64,000 nucleotides of DNA from Caprimulgus europaeus (Eukaryota; Chordata; Aves; Caprimulgiformes; Caprimulgidae): NCBI GenBank assembly GCA_907165065.1, contig OU015529.1, positions 11,848,554 to 11,912,553 of the forward strand. Direction: 5' to 3'. The position numbers and the translations under genes were made by a program. This document shows, piece by piece, positions 1-14,987 of this stretch. Position 1 is the stretch's first letter. Every line of letters starts with the position of its first letter. The notes beneath the pieces are model-generated. The model was not told the DNA's origin. It ran no database searches and saw only the letters and a program-made list of their open reading frames with translations.

Positions 1-3000
1 AAAAAGAGACCTGCCAAAAGCAGGGTAAAAGAGGATCTTTCTGCCCTGCCAGCATTACAGATTGAAAGCACCAGAGAATGGGTAGGTGATGGTTTGGTAT
101 ATTGTCACAGTGGAGAGGGGAAGGACATCAATAATACAGAAAAGTGCACCCTGCAGCTCTCATGGTACCAGTGCTATAACATGCCTGCCTTTCTGGGCCA
201 CTTAACAGCAGAGTATTGATAAATGGAGGGCTGGGACTAGCATGGGCAGTGAGTGGGAAAGCGATGACGACAAAGGAAAAGCTGATGGGGGAGGAGGCAG
301 GAATTGATTAATATGAGAAAATTAGAAGCACGTAGTTAGCTCCATTATCAGCTGTCCATATGCAGGTGAAGGACACAAGTGGGCAGGCTGGCCAAGGTGA
401 CAGCCTGGCTGCAGGAAGTATGGGGTGTTCATCACCATGGAGGTGACGAGTGTCTAGTGTTGGGTGAGGGACCAAAGTTTATTGGAGGCAATGGCTTTTG
501 TTTCTACACTGCTCAGTTTAACCCAAACCAGCCCAAAACAGTGCAGCCTCACACATACCACGTGAGGTGGTATCTCACCTCAACATCACCACGTACCACC
601 CTCTGCCCCTCACCCTGCATGGTGGCCAGGGCCAGACTTTTACACAAGTGCTTCAGAATCCACAGATTGAGGCCATGACATAAAGGAGCACTTTGCAGTG
701 AGAGAGACAAAATCCAGTGATGGGGAATCCTCCCCCCACTCCCCTCCCCAGCCAGGAGAAGCCACTCTGCATGTCTATAAGTGCTTCTTCCTGGGAAGTA
801 AGTTCCTAGTAAATAAACCAACACATATGTCAAGGCTTGGTTTGTTTTTTCCAACCTTTTCAAGCACTTGGCAGCTATGAAGAGGGATGGGGGGGATCTA
901 ATTTTGGTAAGGCATTAGTGAAATCTTGCAGTTCTTGTTTATGTGTCAGGCTCTGAGCAGCCAGTGCGGATCCTGGCTGTGCACAGCCATCGGCAGGCCA
1001 CGAGGAAGCCGTGACTTAACCACCGCAGGGGAGAGGGAGTTGGAAAAAAATCCCTCGTGGATTCCCAAAACAGCCACTGGCTGATCTGGTCCCGAGGTGA
1101 CTAATAACAGTTTGGACTGATTTGACACACTGTGGCTTTACTGGAAAGTTAACTTTTTTTTTTTTCTCCCCAGCAAAAAGAGGCTCCCTCCCATTGCTAG
1201 GTTCCAGAGAAATACAGAGGAAGCTCAAGCAAACCAACAATTTACTTCAGTGCTGTAAATGTCACAGCAATGCTCATGGGAGGGAAGTGAGGAATTTAAT
1301 TTGATCTGTGCTAAAATGTCCTGACTAGATCATGTTCAGATCTGGCATCTCAAACAGGCCCCACAATGAAGAGTGCCAAGAGCAGGGAACAAAAACACTC
1401 ACTGAGGAGGAGAAATTTAAGCCAGTCTCTGTCAAAGCATGGTGTGAGTCGGGCCTCAGTGCACCTTGCTCTTGTTCAGCTTTGCTAATTATCCTTCCTG
1501 GGTTGGTTGGTTGTTTGCTTGGCTTTAAAATATTGTTTCCCTGGTCTCTGATTGAAACCTATTCTGTCTGCTCTCCAGGCTTCATGAGAGATTATCAGCC
1601 TTCAAAACCTCCTGCATTCCTCCTTCGTGCGCCTGTTCCTGCATCACATCACCCTCTAGCAGCCCAGGGTGTCACTGAGAGGATGATCCCAGGACACTCC
1701 GACAGTGCCATAAAGAAGTCACTGTATTATCCCCTCACACCACTTCCTAGGCATTCGTTCCTGTGATTCCCATTTTGTTGGAAGGGAGGAACAGGAGAAC
1801 AAATGTGACTTGTGCTTCCCCAGGACACGGTGGCAGCAGCAATTTGTCAAATTAGTCAAAGGAACTGTCAAAAAGAAGCCTGTTATTCCAGTTCTGCTAG
1901 CCACCTGATGACAGAAGCAGTTGATCCCAAATGCAAATAAAAATGTTACAAAATCATTAAGAGTCAATTGTCCTTTAAAAAAGTTTGCAACAAGAAAACT
2001 GCATTTTTTCTTTCCTTAATAACAAGTTTGGAAACAGTAATAAGCTTGTCAGCTGAATCATGTGGAAGTGCTTAGTCTGCAGGTTTCTCAAAGCAATACT
2101 GAAGGATGAGATTTTTAAAAGTTGGAGAAGAGGGATACAAGCAAGTTGGCCCCGTCTTCCCCTTTTTTAAGCATCCTTACTTGCATTATCAGCCGAGGTA
2201 CAGAAAACATAACAGAGGAAATTCAAGAAGCTCAGAAATGTTCTGGTTTTTTCTATCAAGTTCTGAATTTTCCAACACAAGTCTTTTCAAGTGGGATGAA
2301 GAGAAATTTCTATTTTTTTCATAAGAAACAAATAAACAGAGAAGCCACCCACAAAGCGTAACACCACAAGCCATCCAAGTCGTGGTTTCAAAGTGAGCAT
2401 TTCATGTAAATCTAATGTCTAGTTTTGTGAAATTGCTCCTGAGGAAAGCTCTAAGCCACAAATAACTCAATTATAGCATTTTCAGATCTGGGGTTCTCAG
2501 GATTTATACTGCTTTGAGGTATTTGCATTTTCCCCCTCCCTCACTTCCTACTTTGCTACAGCAAATATTTCAGGAAAGTGTTTAAATGCAAGTAAAAATC
2601 TGCTTTTAGTGCTGACTATAATTTTCAAGTACACAGTATTGAATAGGGAGGGGAGGAGAATCTATCTTGACTTTTTTTTTTTGGGGCTTTGTCCTGAATC
2701 ACAAAGACCAGATGGGTAATTTCAAGCAGAATGATTTTTATGTCTGAATGGGAAACACACAGAACAAATGAGAGCAAAAGCCAAGCCTCCTGCATAGCAA
2801 GTCCCTCCTATGGCAGTGCTCAGAATGAAACATGAAAAGCATCCCTGCCCCTGCAGACCCCTCAGAGACAGAAAGCTCCAGAGCACTGCAATGCCTTTTT
2901 AAAAGACACTTCATAGCTCTATGCACCAAATTTATAAGCCTGTCTATTCCTTCACAGATGATATAGGATGGATGAACAGTGAAACCAAAGCCCTTTTTCA

Positions 3001-6000
3001 CTCTGTTAATATAAAGGTGGCCAATTTTTTTCTTCTTGTGCAGAGACTCTTTTTGTATGTACTTGTACAAATAAGACAGTGCAACATTATTCTGACTCGG
3101 TCTCTACCTCTTGCCAAATGGCTATAATAGAGAATAAACATTTCTATGAGTGTATCTTGCTCCACTCTCCAGTATTTCTTCCCATCCCTTTGCTATGACT
3201 TACTTAAACAGTTATTTCTAGACTTAGACCGTCCCGATGCTGACTGACTTACCTGTACTGACTAAACCATTGTAAAGGGATTTTCTCCATTTAATCCTTG
3301 TTGTTCCACAGATACAAATTAGAGCAGCATTTGAAATACACACAAGCCAACTCAGCCTTTGTGTTTAACTTACAGTTTCCTTGCTTATTGAGGTGCCTGT
3401 GGCCTCCTTTGCCTTAATGAATATCTTCCTATTGCTTCCCTTTCCAAAACTCAAACATGACATCCACACCTATACAATTCATCTGTTCTTGTACTGTGCC
3501 CCTCCATATTCCCTTCTCCATCTGTATCTGCTCTTTACCAGTTATCCATACCCCACCACCATTTCACTGTGCAAATACCTCTGAGCATCTCGCACACTGA
3601 ACCCCAGCTGGGTTTGTACCCATCCCTTCACTATAACCAGAAGAGCATCCCTGCTCCACAAGCTCCTGCTCTGCCAGACACCCACTCCAGCCAGGGCACA
3701 GAGAGGAAACAATCAGTCCACAATGGCAAGGCCTCTTTTGACTGTTAGTATTTCTTTCAATTTTACATAATTAGGAAATAAAGACAAGCCTGAAGCTGTA
3801 GGATCACAGACTGCCCTTCTGCAGCTTTTCCTCTTTAGTGTGTTACGTCGTGTATTAGGTTGCAAGCTCTTTGCTCTGTGCAGTGTCTCTTCCCAGTTTT
3901 GTATGAACCTCCAACCTTTATTTCAGTCTGAGTGACAGGATAATAAATAACCAGTAACAAAGAAACCATAATAAATTGCCACAAGCTTACTGAGTATATC
4001 TGAACAATATAGGCTGCACAAGAGCATCCCTTGTGATTTGAAACCAGCAGATCTAATACTCCAAGACTTCTCTGAGCCTGGAAGTGAACAACCTCTCTAT
4101 GGCACTACCTTGTGCTCCACCCACCAACTCTACTTTCCAAAGATAATGGGTGGTGAGTGAAAATGAAAGGGTTAATTTCTCCCTGTCTCTGGTTAACCTT
4201 TCCAGGCTATTCAGTTTCCTTTCAGACTCCAGCCCATAGGAGGCATGCGAGGTGAAGGATAGGATTACACACTGGGCATGTTTCCTGTGCTTAGTGGGTG
4301 GATAGAGCACAACTTCCGCACTAATAATGTCAAGGTAATTAGGACATCCTGCAAAACCTGTAACAGGGAAGAAATAACCATTGTTTATTGTCATTTCTAT
4401 TGCTGAGGTGGTGAGCCCATCGTTTTGAGCCCATCTTTCCTTTAGCAGAAACACAACTGAGCCAAATACAAGAACCCCAGGATTCACAATATGGATTTAG
4501 GCTAAAATCTGATTTGTTTTTCCCAGCCCCACCACTCCTCCCAGCTCAGTCTAAGGGCCTGAGGCAGTCACTGAAACCAGCACCTTCATGTGGCCCTGTG
4601 AGCCAGCAGGCTGCCCAAGCACACCTCTGTCTCAGCAGTGAGTGAGTTTATGCAGTGTGACACACTTCCAACAAGATGGATCAGGAGAACTTCATGCACA
4701 CCCCCTCCTTCTGCAAAGCAGACTCAAGTCAGGTGGTCAGGACAGCCCTTGGACTGGCAGGGCTCTAGAAAGACATCTCCCCTCTTGAGAGGAGCTCAGT
4801 GTGCAACACCTTCTTACTGGAGTCAATTCTCCAGGCTTCTGCTGGAAAGAAACAATTCTTGCTCGGCTCTTGAAAGAAGAAGCACCGACACTGACCTTCA
4901 AGTGTTATGAAGCCCAGCAGCCCCCTCCCAGGACACGGGAGGCCACAGAGTGGAGTAAGATTGAAATAATTCTGATAAATGTTTCCTACTGGCTCCCTTT
5001 AAAATCTCCTTTCTTTGATGTAAGCTTTGGTGGATGCTGTTTAGAGGAGTGGAGCTCTTCCTCTGTCAGATTTTGGAGAGAAGTAACAAGCTTTTGTTGG
5101 GGTTGGTGAATGTAGCTGGGAAAAAAGCAGACAAACTTTGGGTAACTGAAACTTTTTTTAGATCTCTGTTTCACAAGGTTTTTAGCAGCAGACAACTGAT
5201 CCTACAGATTTGCTATGACCTGCCTCTCCTCTCACTAAAAATATTCTGAGGATGATATGGTTACATGGGCATGATACTGGGAACCAGTTGGAAGTGCAGC
5301 CCAGGCCCCCAGTCCAGGGCTCCACATTGGCTGAGCGGGATGAATGGGAAATGAAACAACTGCAAGACAATGTGCAAGCCTTTGCTTCTCAGGGGAAAAA
5401 AAAAAAAAAAGAAAAAAAAAAAGAAAAAGATCCTTTGCTCATCTTTTCTGGCTGCTGTCATCGCAGCCTGTGCATGCACACAGATGCCAGCACAGCCCAT
5501 CCTGTATCACAGGAAGCGTCTACGTGGTCAGATGCAGACAGTCATATGGTAGCTCAGCCTTGCCAGGGAGCTGGGAGCTGCTGGGTTCCCAAAGCCGTTT
5601 GGATGCATTAGCAAGGACCATCTCAGTATCACTTAAGCCTTGGCAGGGAACGTGACTGTGCAGACGTACCCTTGACTGGGGCTGCTGGGTACTAATTTGT
5701 GCATACACTGCCCAGCTAAACGGGCCTTATGTCCATAATGGAATACAGATAACAATCTGCTATTGCTCTTTCCTGTTGTAAAGTTTTCTGTCTGCTGGGT
5801 GTTGATGTTCATAAGCACTTCAAGGAAAACAACATTGATTTTTCCTCAGGTGGAGGATCTCAGGATGCCGCGTGTCTCTTGTTTGCTCTGCCAAACATGT
5901 TTCCGAGAGTCGTGGTTTTGCACACATTGCAGGCACAGCCTGCATCGATATCCTAGGGGGAATTGTGATTCTAATTAATGACAGAGTCCTTCTAAAGGTG

Positions 6001-9000
6001 TCTCTATTAAGCTTGTACATAAGGGCAGTCTGCTAGGAAATTTCCCTCCTCTCTCACGTGGCACAAGCTGTTGCCATCTGCAAAAGATATTGACAATAAT
6101 GCTGAGCTGAAATTGTTAAGTGCAGTGCTGCTGGGCTTGTGGGGACAGCCACATGTTGTACAAGCCCTGTCTGAAGGGGCTTGTGTGTAATGAAATTCTG
6201 CACTTGCTTTTCAGAACTGCCAGGTTTTCAAGTCACACTTGTGATTGTCATAAAATTCAAACCTGTAAAAGAAACCTGTGCATTTCAGATGTGAGAATGT
6301 AGAGGAAGAGGCAGGGAAAAAGGATCTCAGGTCCTGAAATAATTAAAGATGACTCTGAAAGAGTTTGAAAAAATTAGACTGTGAAAATAAATAGCAGTGT
6401 AAGTCAACACAGGACTGCTAGCAATCAGAAGACTGTGGTTGTCTGTAACAATGGTTTTCACCCTGTAAAATAACACTGGTGTCTAATGGAGGGTCTCCAC
6501 TTGGAATTTACTAGCATAATTATACTGCTAGAGCTCTGTTTGGACAGACTTATTTCAAAATAAGAACATTCATATAGGGTGGAAATACTGGTGTAACATA
6601 AGGTATAATTATTCTGGTAAACTTCCCTGTGCAGACAAACCCTAAGGAAAAAAAAAAACAACACAACTTGTCTGGTTCATTGTGTGCACTGATTTTAGAA
6701 GCAATCTCTGACCCACAGACAAAAGAAAGGGCACACCCACCCAAAAGACAGGTCCCACAGCCTGTGTGCTTCTCTATCTGCCAGGCTAGAACCAAAAAGC
6801 TGAGACTTACAGAAAAATCCACCTTTCCACAAAAGTCTGGATGGAGGAGGTTGGTGGCCAAAGTGACTAAGTATCAGCAATGCCTTTGGTCTAGCTCACT
6901 GTTTCCTCTTTGCTGCTACAACGTGGGAACAAAGCTGTGGGATAACTGGGGGTGGGAGAGCTGCAATGGTTGGTCTGGGCAGTGCCTTTCCCTCAGAGAC
7001 TGAGAATTCCATACACAAAGCAGCCTGTGCCTCTCAGTCTTCTGGAGGAGAGTGGGCCAGAAGAGGTTAATGGTTGACCCTAACCCTTCTGCCTGGGAGT
7101 GGGTTGAACTGAGGAAGAGGCAGGAGAAATTGCTGCTGTTGGGTCCAGAAGGGTCACCTACTGATAGACTTCAGCTTTATGCAAACTCTGAAGAGCGTCC
7201 CTGCTTTCCAGTCTTGCTCAGGCCACTGAAAGGGTGGGGATTTCATGGGGCTGCTCAGCTGCAGGATTTTCCACCCATTTTTCATCTGAAAAGGAAGATC
7301 CCAGCCACCGAACTTAGGTGCTCTAATCCTGAAGATCGCCTGTGAGCAAGTCCATGACCATTCCCTGCCTCAGTGCTTTGCTCAACTCAGCCTTCAGTGA
7401 CACAAGTTTATGGGTTTCAACCACTTCCTTTGCAATGCTGCCTCATGGATATCCCCATGAGGAATGCCATTTCCTTTTGCTAAGCTTTTAATGCTGTTTC
7501 TAGTCATGCCCAAGTAGCTATTCTCCTGCTCGACTTACTCAGCCTTTGAAGACGTACAGCTCCTAAGAGAGGCAGGTGCCACAAAGTGCTCTTAGGAGTC
7601 CAGCATTAAGATGTGAACACCTAATTGCTGCAGGCTTTCAAGTCCCAAGCATGTTGCACCAAATCCACTAGTAACTGCTAACAGCAGTGAAAGAAATTCC
7701 GTCTTTTGCCCTAGATACTCTCCACTACTTGTTTGTAGCAGTGGGCTTTTGAAACAGAGCAGAGGTGCCATGGCCAGGATACAGACCAGAGTCAGTTCTG
7801 ATCATTGACTGCCTTCAGTTCCTTCATCAGTCAACTTTCTAACAGAGAGAAGCAGCTGTCCAAGACTCAAAGTCCTTCAAATGTTGATTTAATCTTTGCT
7901 TAGAGCTGTGCCTGCCCACAAGAACTTGAAGATGTTGGATAGGTATGAGGAAGAGCTTCTGGTGGAGGGAGTTTGGAGCAGCTCTCCTGTCTGCTCATAG
8001 CTGCTGGAAAACAGAGTGAGGCAGGGCACAACGAATGAGAGAGGCCTACAAAATAATACTGGTCATAGTCACTTTGAACAAAATGTTGTGAATTTAGTGA
8101 TGGAAGCCCTTCAGGAGATAAATGAGTCACCAGAGAGCTTCTTAGCAGGCTACAGACATCACCCAGCTCTCAGGGAGGAAACAAATCCCCTACATCATGC
8201 AGTGCCATGCAGCCAACACATCTGCATCTGGAGACTTAATGTCAGGAAAGAGCATCCAGAAGGGGTGACTGATGACAAACAGAGAAACTGAGATGCCTTG
8301 CAAAGACCCTTCTTTAGAGGCCCTCTCACATTTTGTATGGTTTTATAGGATCCCAATTGGACCATGATGCTGTCTGAAGGGTGAGACCAGAGTTTCTGGA
8401 ACACTCAGAAGCTACGCAGGGCCTTACTGAGTGGCTAAGACCAGTGTAGATAACCTATGCTGGAGCTCAACTGGCAGGTGGCATTGAGACTTTCATCAGA
8501 TAATCAAAGGTCACAGAAAACATGTGTGATATTTTGAGATAATTATTTAACACCCTCAGAACAGAAGTGAGGAGCCTTCTCTACACAGTTATTACAGCTC
8601 TGTATAGCTCTGGTTGGTGACAAAAACCTTAAAAGTGCTCTTCTCATAAAAGCAACACAGAACTATTTCCAATCTCAGCTATCAGTCTCTGAACATTGTA
8701 GAGCTCAGACTTTGCTTATGAGACATGCTGGATGTCAGGAGTGAGGTAAGTCTATTAATTCCCCTAAATCACGCCTCCTAGTTCTTCAAAGAAAATGATG
8801 ACAGTCTCACTAAAGACATATGGCTCATTGTCATTTGTCATTAAAACTTCTCACACAGAGAGAAGCAGAGCCATTGCCCACCAGGTAACCCTGTAAGGGT
8901 CATCCTGTATAGACAAGCTAAAAGAACCCTACCCCAGCTCAACAGATACCTTGAGTGATCATGAACCCCACAGGCATCTTGTCCCAAGTCTAAATACTTG

Positions 9001-12000
9001 GAGGATACAGCAAACGGCAGACATTCTCTCTCCAGCTCTGCATGGGAGACTCATGAACTCATATCTACACTGAAAAACAGAGTCAGCTGGTTTTTTTTTT
9101 TTTCCTTAGTTCCTAAAACCGTCCTTTGACTTGATCCTAAACCAGACCCATTCCTGCCAGGACACAAGTATGTTCCAGCGCCATCTAGGCAACTTGCCTT
9201 AGAAACACACAGCAGCACCTGGAACACGAAACCCAGGGCAGAAGTTGTCCCTAAAAGCACACACCTCTCACCACTAAACCCAACACTGGAGGTTGCTCTG
9301 CCAGCTCTGGTCCTGATGCACACCTTGGCTTGGTAAGCTTGCTAAAGGCCTCGAACTAAACTGTCCAATAAGTTCAGTGCTACCCAGAGACTGAGTTTGA
9401 TATGACCTTGCTACCAAAAGAAAAAAGATAACAAGGGAGCTATCGTGGCTTCAAGTAACTTTCGTTTCAGGTTTTGTAGTTCCTTTGAATGAGAAGCAAG
9501 AAGTGAAACCCGAGGGTGAGTGTGCAGTGTAAATCCCCAGACAGATCTGGTTAGATGAAACCTAGAGTCTCTGTTCAGCTCCATAACGTGGCTTGACCTA
9601 CCAAAGCTGGACCTTAGTGAGAGGGAAGACTTTGCAAACCACTCCAAGCAGGAAACCCACCCAGTGACTGGATGTAGGGTGGCTGTGACGTGCATGGAAG
9701 GAGAACCAGTGCTAACATAGACTAGAAGCTTCCATTAAAGGATATGCTTTCATGGTCAGTGTAAGCTAATCCGAGTCTGCTTCCCCCCTGCCCTACATTG
9801 CCATCAGATCTCTTGTGTGGGTACTGGTCATCACAGGGTTAGATGCAGTGCCAGGCTGGCCTGCTGATCCAGCTGAAAACCAAAACCCTGAAAAGTCTTC
9901 AGAGAGGTAGAAACTAATCCTTCTCCCCAGCCCAAGTGCCAGCACCAAGAAGAGATGTGGGCAGGTGCTCAGGGGAGAACAGAAGTGTTTCTTTTGGCAA
10001 CAGTGGAGACCTAAAGCATAAATCCATACTTAGGAGCAAGCATGTCATTTGTAACAGCTGGCTGTAGTACATGCTCAGTGTCCCCACTGAGTACACTCAC
10101 CTCGGAGGTGAACTTGCATGTGAAACATTAAGAAGGTGACATAGAAGAAACCAGAAACTGAACTGTAGTAGTATGTAATAGTACCAACTGTCAGGTGGCA
10201 TGTCCGAGTGCTGACCTTTTTCACTGGAAGTTCATTCTGCATGAAATATGGGAATTTTCATGTCATGTCAGAAAGAAAAATAAAGACAGGTATTTGCTTC
10301 ATCAATTGCAAACCAACCTGCATGTGTACCTGTGTGTCCTGAGGATCTCCAGCATTGTCATGATACAATTAATAATAAAAAACCCAATGTAGAGTGGTTT
10401 ATTTTTAAAAAAGTATCTGAGCCAATACTATTTGGAGATTAATTATATATATAAAATAAGCACATCGCTACACTTCACAATTCCTTTTGGCCTCATGTGG
10501 GTAAGGCCACTAAATTTTAGTGGAAGAAGCTTGGTGATGGCAGATTTTTTCTTTGCAGCAGCTCTAGGGAGGATGTGAGTGCGGGCAGTTCTGTAAAGCT
10601 GAGCTGATGTGAAGCACCGAACATCCCAGTAATGAGTTTCTGAGATTATAGATTTGTGAATGCCTAATTTTGGAGAATGTGGGACTGGTACCCATATCCA
10701 TGCCTCTGAGTGACATCAATTTATCTCATGAACTTTCTGTACTTCTGAAAGGAAATATCAGACTCAAGTTGGTCCACCTTGGCTCACCAGGAACTGGCTG
10801 CAGAAGACCGTAGCCTAATCCTACATGCCAAAATGGGACCCCAAATGAGCAGTTATCTTCTTTAGAAGGGAAATCTGCAAGGGAACCACAACAACTACTT
10901 TCTTCTGCCTTTTGAAACCATAAATAAATACTGTCAACACTCAGTTTGGAGGTTTGAGACTGATGCCCTCTACCTATGGGGTTCCTTGTGCAGCAGTGTA
11001 AGCACTGGTTGAACCTAGGTTGTCATTTTAGCAAATATCCCAACCCTGACAGGATGGTCTCTCCCAGCAGAGGCTTAGCTCAGTCAGGAGCCATTCAGAC
11101 ATTTCCCCTCAAGCCTCTAGCACAGATGCCAGTCAGTGCAAAGGGCACAGGCGGTTGCTGGCAATGTGGAAAAGCAGCTCCCAACTGACGAGTCATGGGA
11201 GAGTGACTTGAAATGGCCAGCTTTGCTTGTCCCTAGGGCCACAATTTCCTCACTGCAGCATGTGGAGGAGAATGCTTTTGCCAAACATCGCTCCAGAGAG
11301 ACAAGGTAACAGTTCAACTTCCACCCATTGTCCTACTCACCCCATCCAGAGGACTCATTGGACTGGCAGAAAGCAATGGTGAAATAGTACTTACTTGGGT
11401 TATAACCCATCACACATTTAAGAATTTAGTCTTTTGATTTGTGAACAGTTTTTATTTTCATTTGCAAGGATTTTAGTACCATTTAGAATCTGTGCTTTTC
11501 CAAACACTGGAAAAGCAAAAGGGTCAAATCTTCAGTTCAGGCTCATCTCCAGGCCAGAACCTGGTGAGGGAACCATTGACAGGACCCCGTATTTCCAGTT
11601 TTTCAGGTCTAAATGCTGACAACAAACCTTTCCTCCTTCCTGGTACTACATTGTTACAGCTGACAACAAAGGTGACAGCTGAATTGCAGATCTTTCTATG
11701 TCGCTCCTGCATCACCTGTGCCTTCATTAAACATGGTAGGGCTGGACTCTTCATTCTGGATTTTCTGAATGAAAACAAGGATGTATTTCTGAGGGATGTG
11801 CTTTAAGAAAAAAAAGCCAGAAGTTACTGAGCTCAGTGCAAGGATAAGTAAGATGAAACTCTTTCTAAATGCGTGTTTCAAATCTGAACAGTAGTGGATC
11901 ATTTCTGTGTTGTAAACCAGGATAATGAGAACACAAACAGGGTTGTTTCCAATAGTGAGTCAAGTTCATGCCATTGGAGAAGGAGAAGTGCTGTACACCT

Positions 12001-14892
12001 GATTTGGCCATGAATAATGAGTCAATCTGGCCTGCAATACCAAGGGAGCCAGGGAATCTCTCCCTGTCTCCCATTTAGTTACCAGCCTCCTCAAATCATC
12101 ACTCGAGGTAGCAACATGGCAAATGAAGGAGTGATTTGGTGCCACACCATGAATCAGGTAGAAGTTTATTTAGGAGGCAAATAGTTAAAAGTAAATTACA
12201 TTAGAGCAAGTCTGTTAGGGCCAGTTATTTGAAAGTTAACTAAAATCACTGAGCTGATGCAGAGAAGGGCTGATATTTGGGTAGATTCTCTCTGTTTACC
12301 AGAGAGATACAGAAGAGTTGGCCTGGCAGCAGCCTTTTCTATATAATAACATCACAGTGACAGGAAATGCATGCTGTTTTCCAGCAATGAATTTCTAATT
12401 CTGGCACCTTGCTTCCCTCAAACAATTTTTGCTGTGTATGTAGCTGCACTAAAGCATTATTATTTTTTGAAAGCCTGGCTTGCAGCTTTTTTGTGCTATA
12501 GTCATACACGAGCAGTTTTTTGGCTTTGTAAAGAGTAGGACATTATTGCTCCGTCATTGGGAAAAATTGAGACATTTCTTTTGAGGCAAAGAGGAGTTGC
12601 AGAGGGAGACAGGGAGGAAATGTAAGTCTGTAGCTTGTTATAGGATTGATGGAGATGCTCTGTTGTTTGTTCAGTAGCTGTACAGCTCTTTTATAACATT
12701 TTTGGGCAATGGCCAGCTCAGCCTCACAGAGCCATTTTGGTCAATGTTTTTTGGAAAGTTTGAGAGTATTTGGATCTATCTGACATCTATGGGTAATAGA
12801 ACAAAAGACAAAGTTGATACAGATAAAGCAGCAGCCCACAGACACAGCTTCTAAACACAGTCCTTGAGAAAGGGATTTTATCAGCAACTGTTCCCTGGTT
12901 ATGTATAGTAAAAGTATAACTGAATGCTATGATGGCTAAGAATCCTAAAAAGTACTCAGGGCACTCGTACACAGGGAGAGAATACTTTGCATGAACTGGC
13001 CCCCCAGTACTGTTGGGGGAGTCCCACCTGTATCCAGCACAGTTTGCAGAGCAGGAATGGAAGAAGTGCTGTGTTATATAAAACATTCCACTTCCTAGAG
13101 CAGCAGCATAGTTGCAAAAAGCTTTGCAACCCTCCTGGTTAAAAAGAAAGCACAAGCAATCCACACACTCAATCAGCACAGTTACACTAGTACCACATCC
13201 CCTTGCCACCTACAACAGGACACCAGGCTGGGTCAGCTGAGCACTTTGCAGGGAGGCCTGTGATTTGATGTGCCAAACAAAGTATTTGGAAATTACTGGA
13301 GAGCAGGAGTCCTGAGCTCAAGGTATGCCAGCTACCAGAGACAAAAATACCCCAGCACTACACAATACCTGTAGCATTATTTGTGGTGTACGTATTTACC
13401 TAAGGGTAAAAGGGAATTGCTTCTGTTGTGGATTATTTTTCCTGCTTCAAAATTACCACTGTTCCAGTAAATGCTGAAAAGCCACTGTGGAGATGCCTCT
13501 GTTGATATTGTACTCTTTTAAATCTGCTGTGGTGTGTTAACTGACTGTCACTGTGCCTAAAAGTGGTTACTCCCTTTGCTTGTCCATTCAGGAAATCTAA
13601 GCACATGGTACTGTAATTTTGGGCTTGCTGAGCAGATAACTAATTTGAATAGCCTGAAGTCTGTCTCTAATAACTGCAGTATCAAATTATACTATTCCTA
13701 CGATTCCAGGATACACCTAAAGCAACTAGCTGCTTTCTTGGATGGTCCCTTTCAACTCCACCTTCAACTCAATCAAGCACACTTGCTGTAGTTTCAGCTC
13801 CCATGTTTGAAGCTGGTGTGCTGACACGTGAGTAGGGTGCAGTGTCACTGGGGACTCCTCAGTTCCTAAAAGTACCAGCTGGCATTAGGGAGGAGAAAGG
13901 AAAAGTCATTACTCCTGGTGGCATTAACCTTGGGATTTCATCATGTGAACAAGAACAGCCTCACATAGCCCTTTGTGCCTGCCCGGGGATTTGCAATTTC
14001 GGTTTTTCATTTATGAGCTGTGGCCAAATTTAGTTTCAACCTATGACACTCCTCTGTCATATTTGTTCCCATCGATATTCTTGATTCATCCTAAATTAGC
14101 CTATGGCCCAATCTAGACTGTAACAGTCAAGGACTCAATTACAACTTGTGTTGCAATCAGGTCTGGGAACAAATGATTTCCGTTTTGTGGTGCTGATGGG
14201 AACTGTGCCCATGAAAACTTGAACCCAGAGGAAGCCAGATGGTCCCATCAACTCCCTTGATGGGAGAGAGGAGCAGTGCTGGCAAAGCTGCTTTTGCACT
14301 GTTGTGCTGGACAATTATGAGAGGAAATTTATTTCTCCATCCTTTAACCCAAGCTCACATGCACATTTTTGGTGGGTGGCACATCTGGCTCTCAAACTTA
14401 TTGTTTCTCTGACTGACAGTTGGCAGAGGTTGGTGGGTGATTTCCATGATAAAAAGGCTTTTGTTTGGTGCTCCTTTCCAGATAGCATATGAGAAGCAAA
14501 GACACACAGCAATAGTCAATGAATACAGCACAGCACTTTCCAGGGATATTTTCTTTTGAGCCTTTTCTGTGACAAAAATAGCTTTTCCTCTGAAGTCCAC
14601 ACATTTCTGGAGATTGAAAAAAATAAAGAAAAAAATATTTATGTTAATCCTCCAGAATAAACATAGATATGTTGTATTTTAGCCAATCTGTTGGGAAAAC
14701 TCTTCAGTCTGAACAGACTCCCCAGAAGAATCTCAAAAATGAACTGAACAGACTGAACTCAAGTCTCAACCTCAGATTCCCCTAACCAGTTGAATCTTAT
14801 AAATCTGAACCAAACAAACTTCCCCATACTACTCTGAAATAGAGAATGACTGCCTGCATTATATAAAAGATTATTTCAGTCTTACACAGAAA
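1..14892. other. Gene-free intergenic DNA
   Basis: AT-leaning unique sequence. Open frames do not exceed 144 codons, show no recognisable domain and no coding-like start or splice context. The only structure noted is short A/T homopolymers, a small AT microsatellite near 10,440 and overlapping short hairpins at 557-581. Confidence 0.8.
5396..5430 (+). repeat. A-rich tract
   Basis: The tract is A15, G, A11, G, A5, G. It is a simple repeat that generates poly-Lys or poly-Phe artefact frames. Confidence 0.9.
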
Positions 14893-14987
14893 TCTGTTTG
14901 CCCAAGGTCACAAGAATATTCTGGCAGAGGCAAGAATTAAAATCTTGATTTCTTGTCTCCCAATCTGCCCTTCAGTCAACTGAAACC
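14893..14987 (+). mobile_element. MIR/CORE-SINE-like remnant
   Basis: TTGCCCAAGGTCACA, then GGCAGAGGCAAGAATTAAA, then TTGTCTCCCAATCTGCCCTT parallel the 3' half of MIR (TTGCCCAAGGTCACA, GGCAGAGCTGGGATTTGAA and CTCCCAGTCCAGTGCTCTT in the consensus). The match is degraded and made from memory, with no alignment run. Confidence 0.45.

Noticed and set aside
12787..13209. 140-codon minus-strand open frame, Cys- and Phe-rich
   Set aside because: I recognise no family. Hydrophobic and Cys content follows from base composition, and single-exon genes of this kind would need transcript support.
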